The translations under genes and the position numbers were made by a program. A DNA stretch of 64,000 nucleotides from Apus apus (taxonomy: Eukaryota; Chordata; Aves; Apodiformes; Apodidae). The notes under the pieces were generated by a model. The model was not told the origin of the DNA, did not search any database, and saw only the letters and a list, made by a program, of their open reading frames with translations. Below, in pieces: positions 1 to 12,309 of the stretch; position 1 is the first letter of the stretch, and each line of letters opens with the position of its first letter. Location of the stretch: the NCBI RefSeq assembly GCF_020740795.1, contig NC_067305.1, forward strand, positions 4,517,626-4,581,625, written 5' to 3'.

Positions 1-3000
1 CCTCTTTCCAAAGACGCGCCGGTTCGGTCAGCTGCTCTCCGTGGGCTGAAGAGCTTTCCTGAGGGGTGGCTGCCAGGGAAGCTGCTCGCTGGTTCTGTGG
101 TGGGACAGAGGACAACTGTTTCCCTTGGAGAGGACAGTGCCAGCATTAACCATGTGGATTTGGGTTTCCTGGCTGTCTCCTCAGCCCTGTTCCTGGGCAA
201 TCGATCCCTGAGCACAGGGAAAGCAGGTGAGGCTGCTCCAGGACCAGGCTGGCTCTAAGTTACCTGTGTTTTTTCATGTGTCCGGTGTTGTGGAGAGCAG
301 GGTGGCACAGAGCTGCACCTGCACAGGGGAGGAGGTTGGAAGGAGTTGGTGGAGCAGGAGCTGTGGGACCTGCTCTTTGGAGAGATTCTGGAGCGACTCT
401 CTCCTCTTCCCACCCCTCCATGCAGCTCTGATTTTAAAAGCTACTGAACAAGTTTGCCAGGACTGAGGGTTTTGTCCTTCCAGCCTCTTCAGCTGCACCA
501 GCTTGTCTGAGGCACCTGGAATCGGGGCTGGGATCTGGGGAAGTGCCTGCAGGGGAAAATCGACCCCACTGGCTTTGGGTTCTGCTCCTTTGGGTGCCCT
601 GCAGGGTCTGTCCTCTCCGGGAGGAGCAGGAGCTGCCGGTGCCTTTCCCAGCAGGCAGCAGCCACTGGGGAGGGTCAGACAGTGCCCCCCAGTCAGCTCC
701 ATCAGACCCTGCCAGGCAGCAAGCAGAGGGGCAGGCAGTGAGGCTGCTCATAAATCTCTTCTTTATGCTCTGGATTATGAAGTAATATTTTCCTGGCCAG
801 GGCTGGTTGGACGGGGGGAATGCGGGCTGTGCTGTCAGCTCCCTGCGGCTGCCATCCCGGCGTGCTGGGAGCTTCCAGGGCGGCTGTGCTGGCTGTGCTG
901 CTTCTCCCACAAACACCCCTTTTCCGCAGGGTCTCTCCATCAGTCCTGGAGCATGGTGTTGCTCCTGGAGCTCCAGAGAAGCTCTCCACCAACCCGGATC
1001 AGGCTCAGTCCTGTTCCCTGACCGCAAATGTCCTACCTCCCTGCTCATTCATGGCAAAGACAGCCTGACTGGGATGCTGGCCTGAGCTTGGGCAGCTAGC
1101 CCTGGCTGCTGCACGGGTTTCATGTGCCGTGGCCTCTTTGGGCTTTTCTTTGTCAAGGGAAGGAGCTCCTGCAGCGTGGGGCTGTGGCTGCCTAGAGGTG
1201 AAGTGGACTTCTCTTAAGTGAAGTGGACTTGTGGTGGTCTGGGACTTTCTGGTAGTGTGAAGGGGTGGTAGCCACGTGGAGGGGTGGTAGCCACGTGCAG
1301 GAGGAAAGAGGGGTTTGTAACTGCTATGAGCTATGTTGCTTGCCCGGAAGGGTTATTTTGAAATAGCGCAGATCACCAAGTTAGTGCCTCTCATGGAGTC
1401 CAACCAGCCGTCGGAGCGGCCTTGGCTTCAGGCCACTCTTGGTTGTGCACTGACCCCGCTGGGAAGGGTGCCCTGGCTCCCTCCCTGGCTCCCTTTGCCG
1501 CCTCGCCTCCCTCTGCAGAGGCTCCCACAGCCCCTGAGAAGCTCCTTCCTGCTCACTAATGGTTTGCAGATGAGACTGGAGAGTTGGAGATGGGTTCGGT
1601 GGTTTCAGGGCCAAAACAGCTCGAGCCGTTAGTGGGACCTGCAGCATTTCAGCAGCCGAGGGTGTCCCTGGGAAAGCTGGTTTCTGGCTGCCCTGCTGCC
1701 TCCCAGCTCCAGTCCCTTGGTTTCGTGCCGTGGCTGCGGGAACCAGAATGCTGGGATTTGCCTGGGGGAGGTGGAAAACTGGCCCGTGCGGACGGGAGGG
1801 GATGGGAAAAGAGGACGTGCACGGCTGGTGGGAATGCCCCAACTCACACATCCCTTCAACAACATGTTCTAACCCAGGTTTGTTCTTTTTTGGTGGATTT
1901 CTGGGCAGGGCAGGCAGCAGATCCTTCAATTTCTCTCTGAATAGCTGAAAGGCAGTTAGCAGCTCTGAGTAGACTTGAAGGCTTCTGAAGATTATTTTAA
2001 CTCGTCTCACCTCCATCTGGGTGAAGAAAGAAAACAAAACCAACCCCTGTGCCCACACTTGATGCTGTTGCCTCTTTTGAAAAAGTTCAAAAAAATTTAC
2101 TTTGCTCAGAGCAAAGCTTTGAAGTGCTGCTCTCTGGGAACAGCAAAAGCTTCTCGAAAGCCTTTTGCTGAAAGCTTGGTTAACCTACATTTGTGGGCAG
2201 CTGCCTGTGGGGGATTGCATGGGGAGATGGAAAAGTGAACTGTGAAATTTAACAAGAAAAGGCTAAATCTGTTTGTTTTGCTCCTGTTCGGGGCCTCCAG
2301 CTGGTGGTTGCAGGGTCACCACACTTTTCTGTCTGCAGAAGTTCCTGCATAAAAGGCTGTTTTGTCCCATTTGTTGTCTTGTTTGCCTAAGTGCTGTGAG
2401 GAGGGTAAGCTGAAGAAGCAGGAGTGAACCTCTTTGAGATGCAGAGCTGGAGGTAGCAGAGTGGAGGTGGCATTCCTGCCCACAGCTGCTGGCTTCTCTC
2501 TTGCTTTTGGGGAGCATCAGTTGGTATTGGCACGTCATGGTTGGATCCAGGGCTCAGCATGGGCTGGTAGGTAGGAGAGAATCAAGTCCTGCCTCTCTCA
2601 GATGAACCCCTAGTTTGAACCTTGGCATCTCAGGAGGGTGCAGGGTGCCTGGCCATGCAGTGACAAGTCTTCTTCTCTTTGCAGGCACTGGGAAGGGACA
2701 CGTAGCATGCCACACTGCTCTGGGCTGGAAGCACGCTGTGGTTTTGCCCACCGGGCTCCAACAAACCATACTTGGTGAAGCAGACCCTGATCTCCTCTTT
2801 CCTTGCTGCATGCCCGCTCACCAGTGCTGGATTATGTTTGTCTCCTTCTCCCTTTGCTCCATCATTTGGTTGAATCGTGGTTTCAAGCTCAGGAAAAGGG
2901 GCTGCACCTAAGTGTGCCAGAGCACCCGACCAGCTTCCTGGGGTGCTGGTTCACACAGAGACGTTCAGAGTGCTGATGGGGCAGAGCTGCCTCTGAGGTC

Positions 3001-3039
3001 CCCTCTGTCCCACCCCAAACAAGTCACCTCACCCTTCAG
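1..3039. other. Upstream region / 5' intron of PIK3R2, no coding gene seen
   Basis: No exon can be supported here. The open frames are short or overlap on both strands and resemble no family I know. The stretch probably holds the PIK3R2 promoter and/or an intron after a non-coding first exon, because a splice-acceptor-like tract ends at 3039 just before the first coding exon. The only local structure of note is a duplicated 20-bp segment carrying two CACGTG E-boxes (1273-1278 and 1292-1297). Confidence 0.5.
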
Positions 3040-3064
3040 AGCCCTTCTCCCCACCGCCGAGAGA

Positions 3065-6000
3065 ATGGGCAGCACCGACGGGTTCCAGTACCGCGCCCTC
3101 TACCCCTACCGCAAGGAGCGCGAGGAGGACATTGACCTGCTCCCTGGGGACATCCTGGTGGTCAGCAAGGGGGCCCTGCAAGCTTTGGGCTTCAAGGATG
3201 GGGATGAACAGACTCCCAATCAGATCGGGTGGATCCTGGGCGTCAACGAGCGGACCAAGCAGAAAGGAGACTTCCCTGGCACCTACGTGGAGTATGTGGG
3301 GCCTGTGAAGATCTCGGTGCCCTCTCACCGGCCTCGCGTGCAGAGGCCTCTGCCCGCCACGCCAGGGGCCAGCGGCTGCCGGCTGCAGGAGCCTCTGGAG
3401 CAAGGTAAGTCCTGCTGCCTGGATCTGGGACGTCTCTGCTCCTGGGGTGTGGTGGACAGGGCAGGAGGGGCTTTGCAGGGCAGTGGTGAAGCCCTCAGCG
3501 TGGCAGCTCTGGGTTGTCCTGCCAGCAGCAGTGAAGTTGAGGTGCCTGGGAATTGCGGGGTCACACACGGTCCCATCCAAGAGAAGACCACATTGTTCCT
3601 TCAGCTTATTCATCTGCTTAGCAGATCTTCTTGGGGCAAGCTTTGTCCCACTCATACCTCTCCAAAATCCTCTCCCTTTTGGGCTCACAACCAGCTGAAA
3701 TCCCTGGTCCTTGATCCTGCTCCACTCCCTGCCCTTAGGAATAAGTCCTGACCTCTCCCAACCACCTCCTGCTCTGCCTCTGGAGCGCCCGGGGCACCGC
3801 TCCCTGCCAAGAGCCCACTGAGACACACAATTACTTGTCTCTAGGCAAGAGGAGAAAAAGTCAGGGTCTAAAAGAGTATTTCCGAGAACTGGAGCTAATT
3901 GCTTGTCTGCCTGGCACCCGTCCCTCCCTGTGGATCGCAGAGCTGGGGCTGGGCAGCCGCCCTCGGGCCGGGCATGGGCCGTCCTGCACCTGTGGCTGCC
4001 TCCCAGCCGGCACTGGGCTTGGCACCCACCCACTGGGAGAGCTGCTGGGAAAGCTGCTGGGAGAGCCCCCGTGCCTCGGCACTGCGGCAGCTGCCTTCTC
4101 TTTGCCTGTTTTTTATTATGCTTTGCAGGCTCTGGGTGCTCTGAGACAGCAAACAGGGGTGATAGCCACGCTTTGCCTGCCTTTTGATCTTGCACAGGAT
4201 GTTGTGCTGGTGCACGTGGGAGGAGTAGGGACAGCAGCTGGTGGGCATGAGACCACACTCCTGGTCATAGAATCACACACTGGTTTGGGTGTGAAGAGAC
4301 CTTAAAGCCCATCCAGTCCCAGCCCCTGCTGTGGGCAGGGACACTTGCCACTACAGCAGGTTGCTCCAAGCCCCATCCAGCCTGCCCTTCAACACTTCCA
4401 GGGATGGGGCAGCCACAGCTTCCCTGAGCAACCTGTTCCAGTGTCTCACCACCCTCACACTCGAGAATTTCCTCCTCATGTTCAACCTCAATCTCCCCTC
4501 TTCCAGTTTTACCCCCATTTACCCCCTATTGTCCTCTCACTCCCTGCCTTTGTCCCAAGTCCCTCCCCAGCTTTCCTGGAGCCCCTTCAGGCACTGGAAG
4601 GTGCTCTAAGGTCTCCCTGGAGCCTTCTCTTCTCCAGGCTGAACACCCCAACTCTCTCAGCCTGTCTCCATTGCAGATGTCTTCCCCATTCCTTTGCCTG
4701 GGGGCCACTTCTGTCCCACCAGATGCTTTTAGCTGTGTGAGGCACCTCTGGGGTCTTAAGGACTGGAAAGCAGCCCCTGTCTCAGAAACCAGGGAGGTGG
4801 GGCTGGCTGTGCAGCTGCCTCTCGTGCTCCTGCTCCTGCTCCTGGAGCCGGAGGGGTGGCCTCAGGAAACATCTCCGCAGGGTGGGAATGTGGCCGGGCC
4901 CTGCGTTTGGGTTGGCTGCCAGAGCTGCTGACCTGAGTCATCCCACTCACAACCTGCCTTTCCAAGAACGCGGCTCCTCCAGGGAGCCCGGGGCATGCTC
5001 TGCGGTGGATGTGCCGGCCCTGCCTCCATCCAGCCCTGCACTCCCTCGGGGGCTGTATTTGTGTCTTCGTGGGCTCTCTGCTCCTCTTCTCCGTGAGCGG
5101 GGCTTGGTGGGGGTGTGTCTGGGTGGTCAAAGCCCCTGCCCTGCGCTGGGGAGCTTTGGGAAGTAGATGGAAATTGGTGCCCAAGCTCCCGACACACAAA
5201 GAAAAGACGGTTGGGAAAGGAACCAAAAGCCTGTGTCCTGCCTGGGGATGGAGCAGGAAGAGGTACCAGGACTCGTGAGAGGAGGTGCCAGCCCCTGTCC
5301 CTGTCCTTTCTGGGTTCCAGCCTCCACCTTGAGGACAGCCTGCAGGGTGGTAGTTCCAACACCCAGCACCATTTTACAGGCAGCCTGCTGGGACACTGGT
5401 GAGGAGACGTTTTTGCAACTGAAAACCAGTGTTTGAGCCCAGCCCGTGTTATTTCTTGGTGGTCTGCACTTTGGGAGGTGCAGAGATGTCTCCTGGCTGC
5501 CCCAGGGAGCTCACAACAGGCAGAAACTGCCCTGTTCCCCGGGTCCTGCCCTGCCTGGCAGCAATCCCTTAGTCTCCTGGTGTGACACACAGAACCACAG
5601 CTGTCACGGAGCCCGGGAATGGAACAGCAAGACCTGGTGCTTTCTGCTGGTGAATTTACGAGCTGCTGGTGTTTGCCTTCCGCGGAGAAGGCGAGCGGAA
5701 AATGCGGCTCGGAAATATTTCCGCAGCTGCCCCGGCCGTGCTGTGAGCTGCCTTGTTCACAGCAGCCCAGCCTGGAGGCCCGGCAGGCTCGGGAGCTGCT
5801 GCTGGCTCCAGCACAGGCTCCTTGATAAAAAAAGGCAAGCTGCTGCCTGCTGAAGCAGCACATTCCCGGCCGGGCCACGTGGGCAGCACCAGTATTTACT
5901 CTCCCTTCAGCCTTTCCCAAGGGTCAGGCTAGGAGCTGCCAGCCTGGCAGTTTTCCGGCAGCTTCCCCGCCCTGACCAGCACCATGCTGGGCTCTGTCCA

Positions 6001-9000
6001 GTGCCCAGGGGCTCTCACCAGTGGGGCACTGAACCCCTCCCCCAGCAGCACAGCCCCTTGCTGGGTACCTGCCCTGTTTGCTCCCCTTTCTGCAGCTGCA
6101 CCCACACAAGCTGCTTGGTCTTGCCATGAGGTGCAGGAGTTGAAATTTCAGCTCATGGTGAGACCACGCCGGGCGAGCTGGGGTCAGATCCATGGCAACA
6201 GAGCCATGTTTTGCAATGGGGGGAGCAGCCTTTTGGCTCTTCTTCCCTGAAGCAGAGTGTGCTGGATGTCCTCACCCACCCTGGGCTCTCCAGGGGCTCT
6301 GGACCAGCCCAGAGGTGCCTCCTGCACCAGCTGCTGCTCAGTTGGAAGCGAGGTGGGGTCTGGCACCACTCGTCCTTCGGCAAACCTCCCGCTGGCAGCT
6401 GCCTGGCTGGGCCTGTGTGCTCCTGCCCCAGCATGCCTCACCCCTCTGGCACAGGGGAACAGGGTGTCCAGAGCTGGGACCTCCAAAACTTGTGGAGATG
6501 GTGGTGAAATGCCAGCAAATGCAGGGCCATAGATCCCTGAGGAAGGAGGGGTTTGGACCCCATCCCTGCTGCCTGCGCCCTGTAACAGCTTGCAGGGAGG
6601 CTGTGGGCTGGCGGGGAGGGGGAGGCAGAGGGCTGGTTTCCATGTAAAACGAGCAATCAAGGGCAGGAATTTGCTGACATGGCGTTCTGTCTGAAACGCT
6701 GGATTAATCACAGCTCACCACCGTGAGCGAGTGAGCTCCCTGGCCCTGCTCCTCCACCAACCCTTTTCACCCCCCGGGCGGGGACCGAGCCCGCCCTGAG
6801 CTCCAGGGCCCTGCTAACCCCCAGGTGGGGGGGCAGGTCCCCAGGGAGATGGGCTCTGTCTCTGCACAGATCCCCTTTTGCATACCTTGGAGCAAGGCCG
6901 GGCTCAACAAGTGCCATGCTGGTTTCTGGGCCAACTTGCAGGTTCCCCATGGCCTCCTTGTGGTGTTTGCGTGGGCTGGGGCCACAGCCTTCCTTGCTCT
7001 TGGACGCTGCTCTTGGCCCCGTCCTGGCTCTGCTGCAGAGCGTGTGCTGGAGGCTGAGCTGGGGCTGATGCAGGGCTGACCCCTTCTCTCTCTCTCCCTC
7101 TCCCCTCAGGGTCTCCCCTCCTGGATTTGCAGGAACAGTTCAGCCCTCCTGAGATTGCGCCGCCGCTGCTAGTGAAGCTGGTGGAAGCTATTGAGAAGAA
7201 AGGTATGGGGGGATACTGAGAACCGAGGGGCTGAGCCCCCCAGGGAGAGCAGGGGGAGGGCAGCTGTCTTTAAAAGCAGTTGGCATTGGCCTGAGCTCCA
7301 TGGGACATGCAGGGCACAGCTGCCCAAGGAGGGGGGGATACTCCTGCTCCTCTGCTGTTCCCAGAGCCAGGCTCAGCCTGTGCTAGGCTTTGGGAAGCAC
7401 TTCCAGCCTGGATCTGTGACAGGGGAGAAACTGGGCCGCTGAACTGGGCATCCACCCCCACTGAGGGGGCTGCAGCAGCATCTGCAGGGGGTTGGCTCGG
7501 GCACCATCCAGCCTGGCTGGCTGCTGGCTGGGCTGGCACTGAAGCGGTGCGTGCGCTGGGAGCTGCGGGGCTGGCAGCTCCACAGCAGCCTCCTCGTTTC
7601 CGCAGGGTTGGACAGCGAGATGTTGTACAGGACATCTGGCTCCGAGCTGAGGCAAGCGCTGAGAACCGGTAAGAACCAGCTCTGCGCGGGGAGGAGGCGA
7701 AGCAGCTCAGATGGAGGAGATTAGTGGATGTGACAGCGCCAGCAGTAATGCAATCCAGGCCCGGCTCGCCTGTCCCCGGCAGTTCCTGCCTCCCGGCACA
7801 CTGCCTGTGGGGCTGGGCTGTCCCTGTCCCCACATGTCCCTCTTGTGGGGAAGGGAAAGGAAAGGGGGGGATCCCTGCCACCATGGGGCAAAGGGATGTG
7901 GCACTGGCTCAGGGTTTTCCAACCAGTAGGGCCTGTAGGAAAGCTGGAGAGGGACTTTTTACAAGGGTTTGGGGTGATAGGATGTGGGGGAATGGTTTTA
8001 AACTGGAAGAGAGGAGATTTGGGTGAGACATGAGGAGGAAATTCTTTAGTGTGAGGGTGGTGAGACCCTGGAACAGGCTGCCCAGGGAAGCTGTGGCTGC
8101 CCCATCCCTGGCAGTGTTGAAGGGCAGGTTGGATGGGGCTTGGAGCAGCCTGGGCTGGTGGGAGGTGTCCCTGCCCATGCAGGGGGTTGGGACTGGATGG
8201 GCTTTAAGATCCCTCCCAACCCAAACCATTCCATGATTCTAAGTGAACCCATCCACTCTTCTCCCCCATCCCTTCGGAGTGCCCCCTCTGACGGGCTGGC
8301 GGAGGCTGCTCTGGCTCTGTCACACCACTAATCATCAGGATCTCTGAGCTGGGTTTGGTGGCTGCAGCCTTGGCTCCGCTCTGCCGGCGGCTCTGCCGAG
8401 GAGCCTCCGGAGCTGTCTGCTTTGCTGGGCTTGGGCCTCACCCAGCCCCACACTGGCTGGTCCCCTTCCACAGACATTCTTGCAAACCCCCACTGCGTGG
8501 TGCTGTCAGCTCTGGCTGTGGTGATTTTGGGACAGAGTTTTGGGACAAATCCGACAGCCTGCACCGTTCATGGAACAGCACCATTTCAGGGGGACACTTT
8601 CCCCCTTGGGTTCAGTGTGGGGCTGGTCAGTCTGCGCTTGTCTCTACAAGCAGCAAGGAACAAAACTGTCACACGAGTCCTGCATGCCCAGGATTCCTGT
8701 GGCAGGGCTTGGGACAAAGGGTTTGGACACCCAGAATGACCTCTACACCCTCCTGGGATGGGGGGAATCAAGCTGGGTTCCCAGAGCCATCTTATTTTTG
8801 GGGTGCAGGGAACACTCCCAGGTGTTCCCCCTTATGTGGGCTGCCTGAGCTCCCTTGTGCCAGGCTGCCATGTCCCATGAGAGCTGGGATGGGTGCTGGC
8901 AGCACCCGAGCTGCCAGCTGGGTGCCTGGTGCTGTTCCCATCACCCATGGGAATTGTGTGTCCTGGCAGATTGGACCCTGGGTGACCTGGAGCCCTTCGA

Positions 9001-9101
9001 CGTGCACTCCCTGGGCGAGGCGCTGCGAGGTTACCTGCAGGACCTGCCCTCCCCCGTGGTGCCAGTGTCTGTGCACGGTGACATCCTTCGTGTCCTGCAG
9101 G
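3065..9101 (+). CDS. PIK3R2: PIK3R2, p85-beta regulatory subunit of class IA PI3-kinase (5' part only)
   Basis: Coding exons 3065-3404, 7110-7202, 7606-7668 and 8970-9101 have consensus splice sites, and every junction is phase 1. Exon 1 encodes the SH3 domain (residues about 4-80), including [20 protein letters not shown] and the [12 protein letters not shown] ending typical of p85. Exon 2 has [20 protein letters not shown] and exon 3 starts GLDSEM, both close to human p85-beta at the start of its RhoGAP-like (BH) region. p85-beta stabilises and inhibits p110 and recruits it to phosphotyrosine through two SH2 domains. Those SH2 and inter-SH2 exons are not in the window: the frame stops about 210 residues in, 30 bases before a run of N. 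ATG 3065 is chosen because [14 protein letters not shown] lines up with the family N-terminus. It is a truncated model because of assembly, not a pseudogene: no stop or frameshift is seen. Confidence 0.95.
3405..7109 (+). other. PIK3R2 intron 1 (of the coding part)
   Basis: Intron from GTAAGT at 3405 to a pyrimidine-rich acceptor ending at 7109. It contains a reverse-oriented CR1 copy at about 4267-4680. Long open frames on the minus strand across 3029-4258 and 4862-5920 are antisense or intronic and look like composition artefacts. Nothing else was recognised. Confidence 0.7.
4267..4680 (-). mobile_element. CR1 LINE 3' fragment, reverse orientation
   Basis: Read on the minus strand it carries the standard CR1 3' module: a block with GCAGCCTGGAGAAGAGAAGG-like sequence, the segment telling of a 'gaggaaattct' and 'tgtggctgccccatccctgg' type, and the terminal 'aaggtc...aacccaaaccagt...attctat' tail, which lies at 4267 in this orientation. 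It is 5' truncated, as most avian CR1 copies are, and has no intact reverse transcriptase. Confidence 0.9.
7925..8245 (+). mobile_element. CR1 LINE 3' fragment in PIK3R2 intron 3
   Basis: Forward CR1 tail containing the conserved 'gaggaggaaattctttagtgtgagggtggtgagaccctgg' region followed by the 'ttggatggggcttggagcagcctgg' block and the terminal 'aagatccctcccaacccaaa' motif with 'ccatgattct' at the end. It is 5' truncated and non-coding. It sits between coding exons 3 and 4. Confidence 0.92.
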
Positions 9102-9131
9102 GTAAGGCTTTGCCCTTGGGAACGGGCTGGC

Positions 9132-9371
9132 NNNNNNNNNNNNNNNNNNNNNNNNNNNNNNNNNNNNNNNNNNNNNNNNNNNNNNNNNNNNNNNNNNNNN
9201 NNNNNNNNNNNNNNNNNNNNNNNNNNNNNNNNNNNNNNNNNNNNNNNNNNNNNNNNNNNNNNNNNNNNNNNNNNNNNNNNNNNNNNNNNNNNNNNNNNNN
9301 NNNNNNNNNNNNNNNNNNNNNNNNNNNNNNNNNNNNNNNNNNNNNNNNNNNNNNNNNNNNNNNNNNNNNNN
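9132..9371. other. Assembly gap (240 N)
   Basis: A continuous run of N. On its left is PIK3R2 coding exon 4 (+); on its right is DNA leading into PDE4C 5' exons (-). About a dozen PIK3R2 exons and all UCR and catalytic PDE4C exons are missing between them, so the stated size is likely nominal. See findings. Confidence 0.97.
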
Positions 9372-10922
9372 GATCCGGGACTGGGGACACCAGTTTGTGA
9401 AGGTGGGTGTTCCCATGTCACCCAGGGTGGGCTCCTGCCTGTCCTGTCCCTTCCCTGTCCCCAGCACCACAGTCCTCAGTTGCCCTAGGTCCCTGAAAGC
9501 CCAAACACCTCCAGCAGCCCCAGCTCGGGGTGCCATGTCCCCGTGGTGGGGACAGTGTCCTGGTCACAGCACAGAGCCAGGGGACACAAAAGGACAGAAG
9601 TCGCAGGGGAAGCCAAGCCCTGTCCCTCAGGGACACACTGGTGGTGTCCTGGGGACACCCCAACCAGAGCCACCCAGCAGCCGCGCGGGTCCACGGGGGG
9701 GCAGGGGACATGGGGACGAGAATGGTGACCCTGCAGTGCCCCCGTGGTGGCCTCACCCCCTTCCTTCTCCGCTGGCCCCGGGGTCATGGGAAAGGCTGTG
9801 CACGGGGACACAGAAAGGGCCACCCAGCGCCCGTCCCCTCCTGCCAGCGCCACGGGGACACGGGCAAGCTACTGGGCAAACTGGGAAAGAGCGGGGGGCC
9901 ACTGTGGCCACCCCGTCCCCATCCCACCGCTGGCACCTACCCGATGCAGGAATGCCTCCGGGACGGGCACCGGCTGCCCGGTTGCATATCCCCTCTCCGG
10001 CAGAGCCCCCGGCAGCCCCGGTGGCCGCGGCGCGGCTGTCCCTGTCCCCAGCGGTGGCAGTGCCACCCAGGCACCGCGTCACGCCGTCCCGCAGCCCCTT
10101 GTTGTCCTGCCTCTGCCTCGCGTCCCCGATGGTACCGGCGACACAAAGCCGCATTGTGGCCCCGCGGGTGATGCCCGGGTCCCTTCCTGGCCACGAGCCA
10201 CCACCTCGGACCCCGCTGCCACCCCCAGGGGACAAACCGGGGCCGGCAGGGGGGACACGAGCGGAATGAAACCCCTCGCTTTGGGTGTCGGGGTTAATAC
10301 GGGCCGAGCGGTGCCGGCTGGCGGGGCGGGGGCTGCTATAAATAGATGCTGTCGCTGCCGAGGAGGGATTCGGTGACCCCCAGGGCGCCCACAACTTGGG
10401 GGGGGGGGGGGGGCAGCATCCACCAGCACCCACCGACACCCCTGGGTGCAGGGAGGGGGGAACCCCCAAACAAATCCAAGGCCGGGGGGGCAGCGAGGGA
10501 CCCGGCTGTGCCGCGAGGTGGGGGCGGGGGGTGTTGTTGGTGCTTTGCTGTGCCCAAAAAAGCCTCTTTGTCCTCCCTGCCGTTTCCCCCGACCCCCCGT
10601 GGAGCAAACACCCTTTACATTTGCCTGGTCATTGCTGTGATGAGTGTGCCCCTGCTCAGCCGGCCCCCATCCACCCTCTCCGTGCCCCCCCCCCCCCTTT
10701 GCCTGGCTCAGCCCCCCAGCTGTGCAGGGACAGCCGCTGTCCTCTCCTCACCCCCCCATGCCCCCCCGGCCCTGGTGACGTGACGGGGCTGGTGGGGGGG
10801 TCCAGACAGACCCCCCTCCCAGCAGCGCAGCCCGGTGCCTCCTCCCGCCCGCCCGGGGCGGAGCACGACCCCTCGCCGGGGTCCCACCGGTGCGTGTCCG
10901 TGTCCCCCCCCCCACCCCTTAC
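9372..10922. other. Post-gap GC-rich non-coding stretch (probable PDE4C intron)
   Basis: No PDE4 upstream-conserved-region or catalytic exon is present on either strand. The sequence is GC-rich with G/C homopolymers (for example near 10398-10412 and 10687-10698). A ten-residue open fragment right after the gap ends in a donor-like site but matched nothing I know. It is best read as intron of PDE4C between the alternative 5' exons and the missing common exons. Confidence 0.5.
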
Positions 10923-11071
10923 CAGAGGGGATGTGTCACGGTGAAACGCCGCTGCAGGCGGATGCTCTGGTTCATCAGGAGCTTCCTGAAGAGGACGGGG
11001 GAATTGCGGGGGGAATTGCGGGGGGATGGCACCGGTGAAGCCCCCGGCGAGCAGTGTGCGGTGGGCAGCAT
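10923..11071 (-). CDS. PDE4C: PDE4C alternative 5' exon, PDE4B3-like N-terminus
   Basis: Reading leftwards from ATG 11069-11071, this exon encodes about 49 residues including SPRNSPRNSPVLFRKLLMNQ and then RRFTVTHPL, ending at a GTAAGG donor at 10922. Long PDE4 isoforms of the PDE4B3 class carry the same arrangement (SPRSSPRNSPCFFRKLLVNK and RRFTVAHTC) just before the shared CFD(V/L)ENG exon. The exon ends in phase 2 with TG, so joining to a C or T would give the expected Cys. PDE4 enzymes hydrolyse cAMP, and the N-terminal exons direct partner binding and location. The start codon is the first in-frame ATG upstream of the SPRNSP repeats and could be further 5'. Assignment to PDE4C rather than another PDE4 rests on position in the conserved gene order. 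Confidence 0.82.
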
Positions 11072-11394
11072 AGCCCGGCGCGGGGACCCCCGGGCACGGC
11101 GGGGACGGTGCCGGCCGGTGCGGAGCAGGAAGCGAGGGGCCGTCCCAGCGCTGGTCCCGGCGGCCACGGGAAAAGTTTCCATCCCCCCCCTCGCCCTCCC
11201 CCGCCCCCGCGCTGGGAAATTAAACAACTGTCTGGCTCCGGCAGCGGCACATGGAGCGGGTCCCCCCCGGCTGCGCCCGCCCGGTGTGTGCCCGGCTGCC
11301 CGGGCATGTGTCCCCTGGCTGGCCCGGTGCCACCGGCCACCCTGCTGTCCCCGGGGTGGCAGCTGCTCCTGCAAGGGCCGGGGTGCTCTGCCCG

Positions 11395-11600
11395 GACACG
11401 TGGTAAATGCCACCCTGAGCCCTGAGTGACCCAGACATACGGAATGACCATGATGCCACCAAGGGACATGGCTGAGCCTGGAGCATTCCAAACACGTGGT
11501 GTGGGCAAGCCACGGTGCCACCAAGGGACATGGCAGAGCCTGGAGTGCCACTGACACGCAGTGTGGCCCTGCCACAGTGCCTCCAAGGGACCTGTGAGAG
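11395..11600. repeat. Imperfect tandem repeat, period about 61-62 bp
   Basis: The phrase 'gccaccaagggacatgg' recurs at about 11455 and 11517, and a variant at about 11578, with 'agcctgga' following each time. That gives roughly two and a half copies of a 61-62 bp unit inside the PDE4C 5' region. No coding potential is inferred. Confidence 0.75.
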
Positions 11601-12309
11601 CCAAACCCACCCCGGTGCTCCCCTCACGTCCCCAGCCCCTCCTTGTCACCATGCTGAGCCCCCTCCTGGGGCCATGCTCGATGGGGACAGAGAACAGCAG
11701 GACAAGGCCTGGCAGTGCCACCAGCGGGGGAGCTTCTGGCCCAGCTGGGGGAGCTGGGTGGCCACCTGCTACTCCTGATGGCCACGGAAATATCCAGGAG
11801 CTGGCAGGGACCCAAGAGGGACACTGACAGGGGCCCCTGCCACCTGCTGAGACCCTGAACCCCACTGGAGAAGGGTCCTGGTGCAGGGGTCCCACTCACT
11901 TCCAAGGGAGAGCAAGCACGAGCATGGGGACATCAGGGCAGAGGGACGCTGGAATAAAGGGACACCAGGAGACGTTGGGGTGGGGGCAGAGCTGGGACAA
12001 CAACCAGCAGACCCTGGGACAGCCAGGGAGGACAGGCCACAGGACAGCCAGTCCCCATCCCCAGGACAGCCAGTCCCTGTCCCCTCCCAGGCTGTGACTG
12101 TCCCTACCAGACACGTGTCTGTGCAGGGGCAGTGAGTGACACCAGAGTCAGGTCACTCGGCCGTGCCAACTTCGTGCTGTCCCCACAAGTTGGGCTGGGA
12201 CAGGCACGGGGGGTGGGAATGGCCCAAAAATAACCCTGCAGTGACACAACCCAGGCTGAGCTACAGCAGGAGGGACCGAGGTCACCTCCAGGCAGGGCCA
12301 GGCTGGGCC

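Noticed and set aside
3029-4258. A 409-codon minus-strand frame opposite the PIK3R2 SH3 exon
   Set aside because: Shadow of the real exon and its intron; no domain resemblance.
7900-8250. Open frames in CR1 copies (here and at 25.6, 40.3, 45.0, 48.3 and 50.0 kb) looking like a repeated protein family
   Set aside because: They are translations of the same CR1 3' non-coding tail in different copies.
9372-9407. Possible exon end right after the N run (reads IRDWGHQFVK, donor GTGGGT)
   Set aside because: Ten residues with no visible acceptor and no match to the next PIK3R2 exon or other expected genes; could be chance. Kept out of the gene models.
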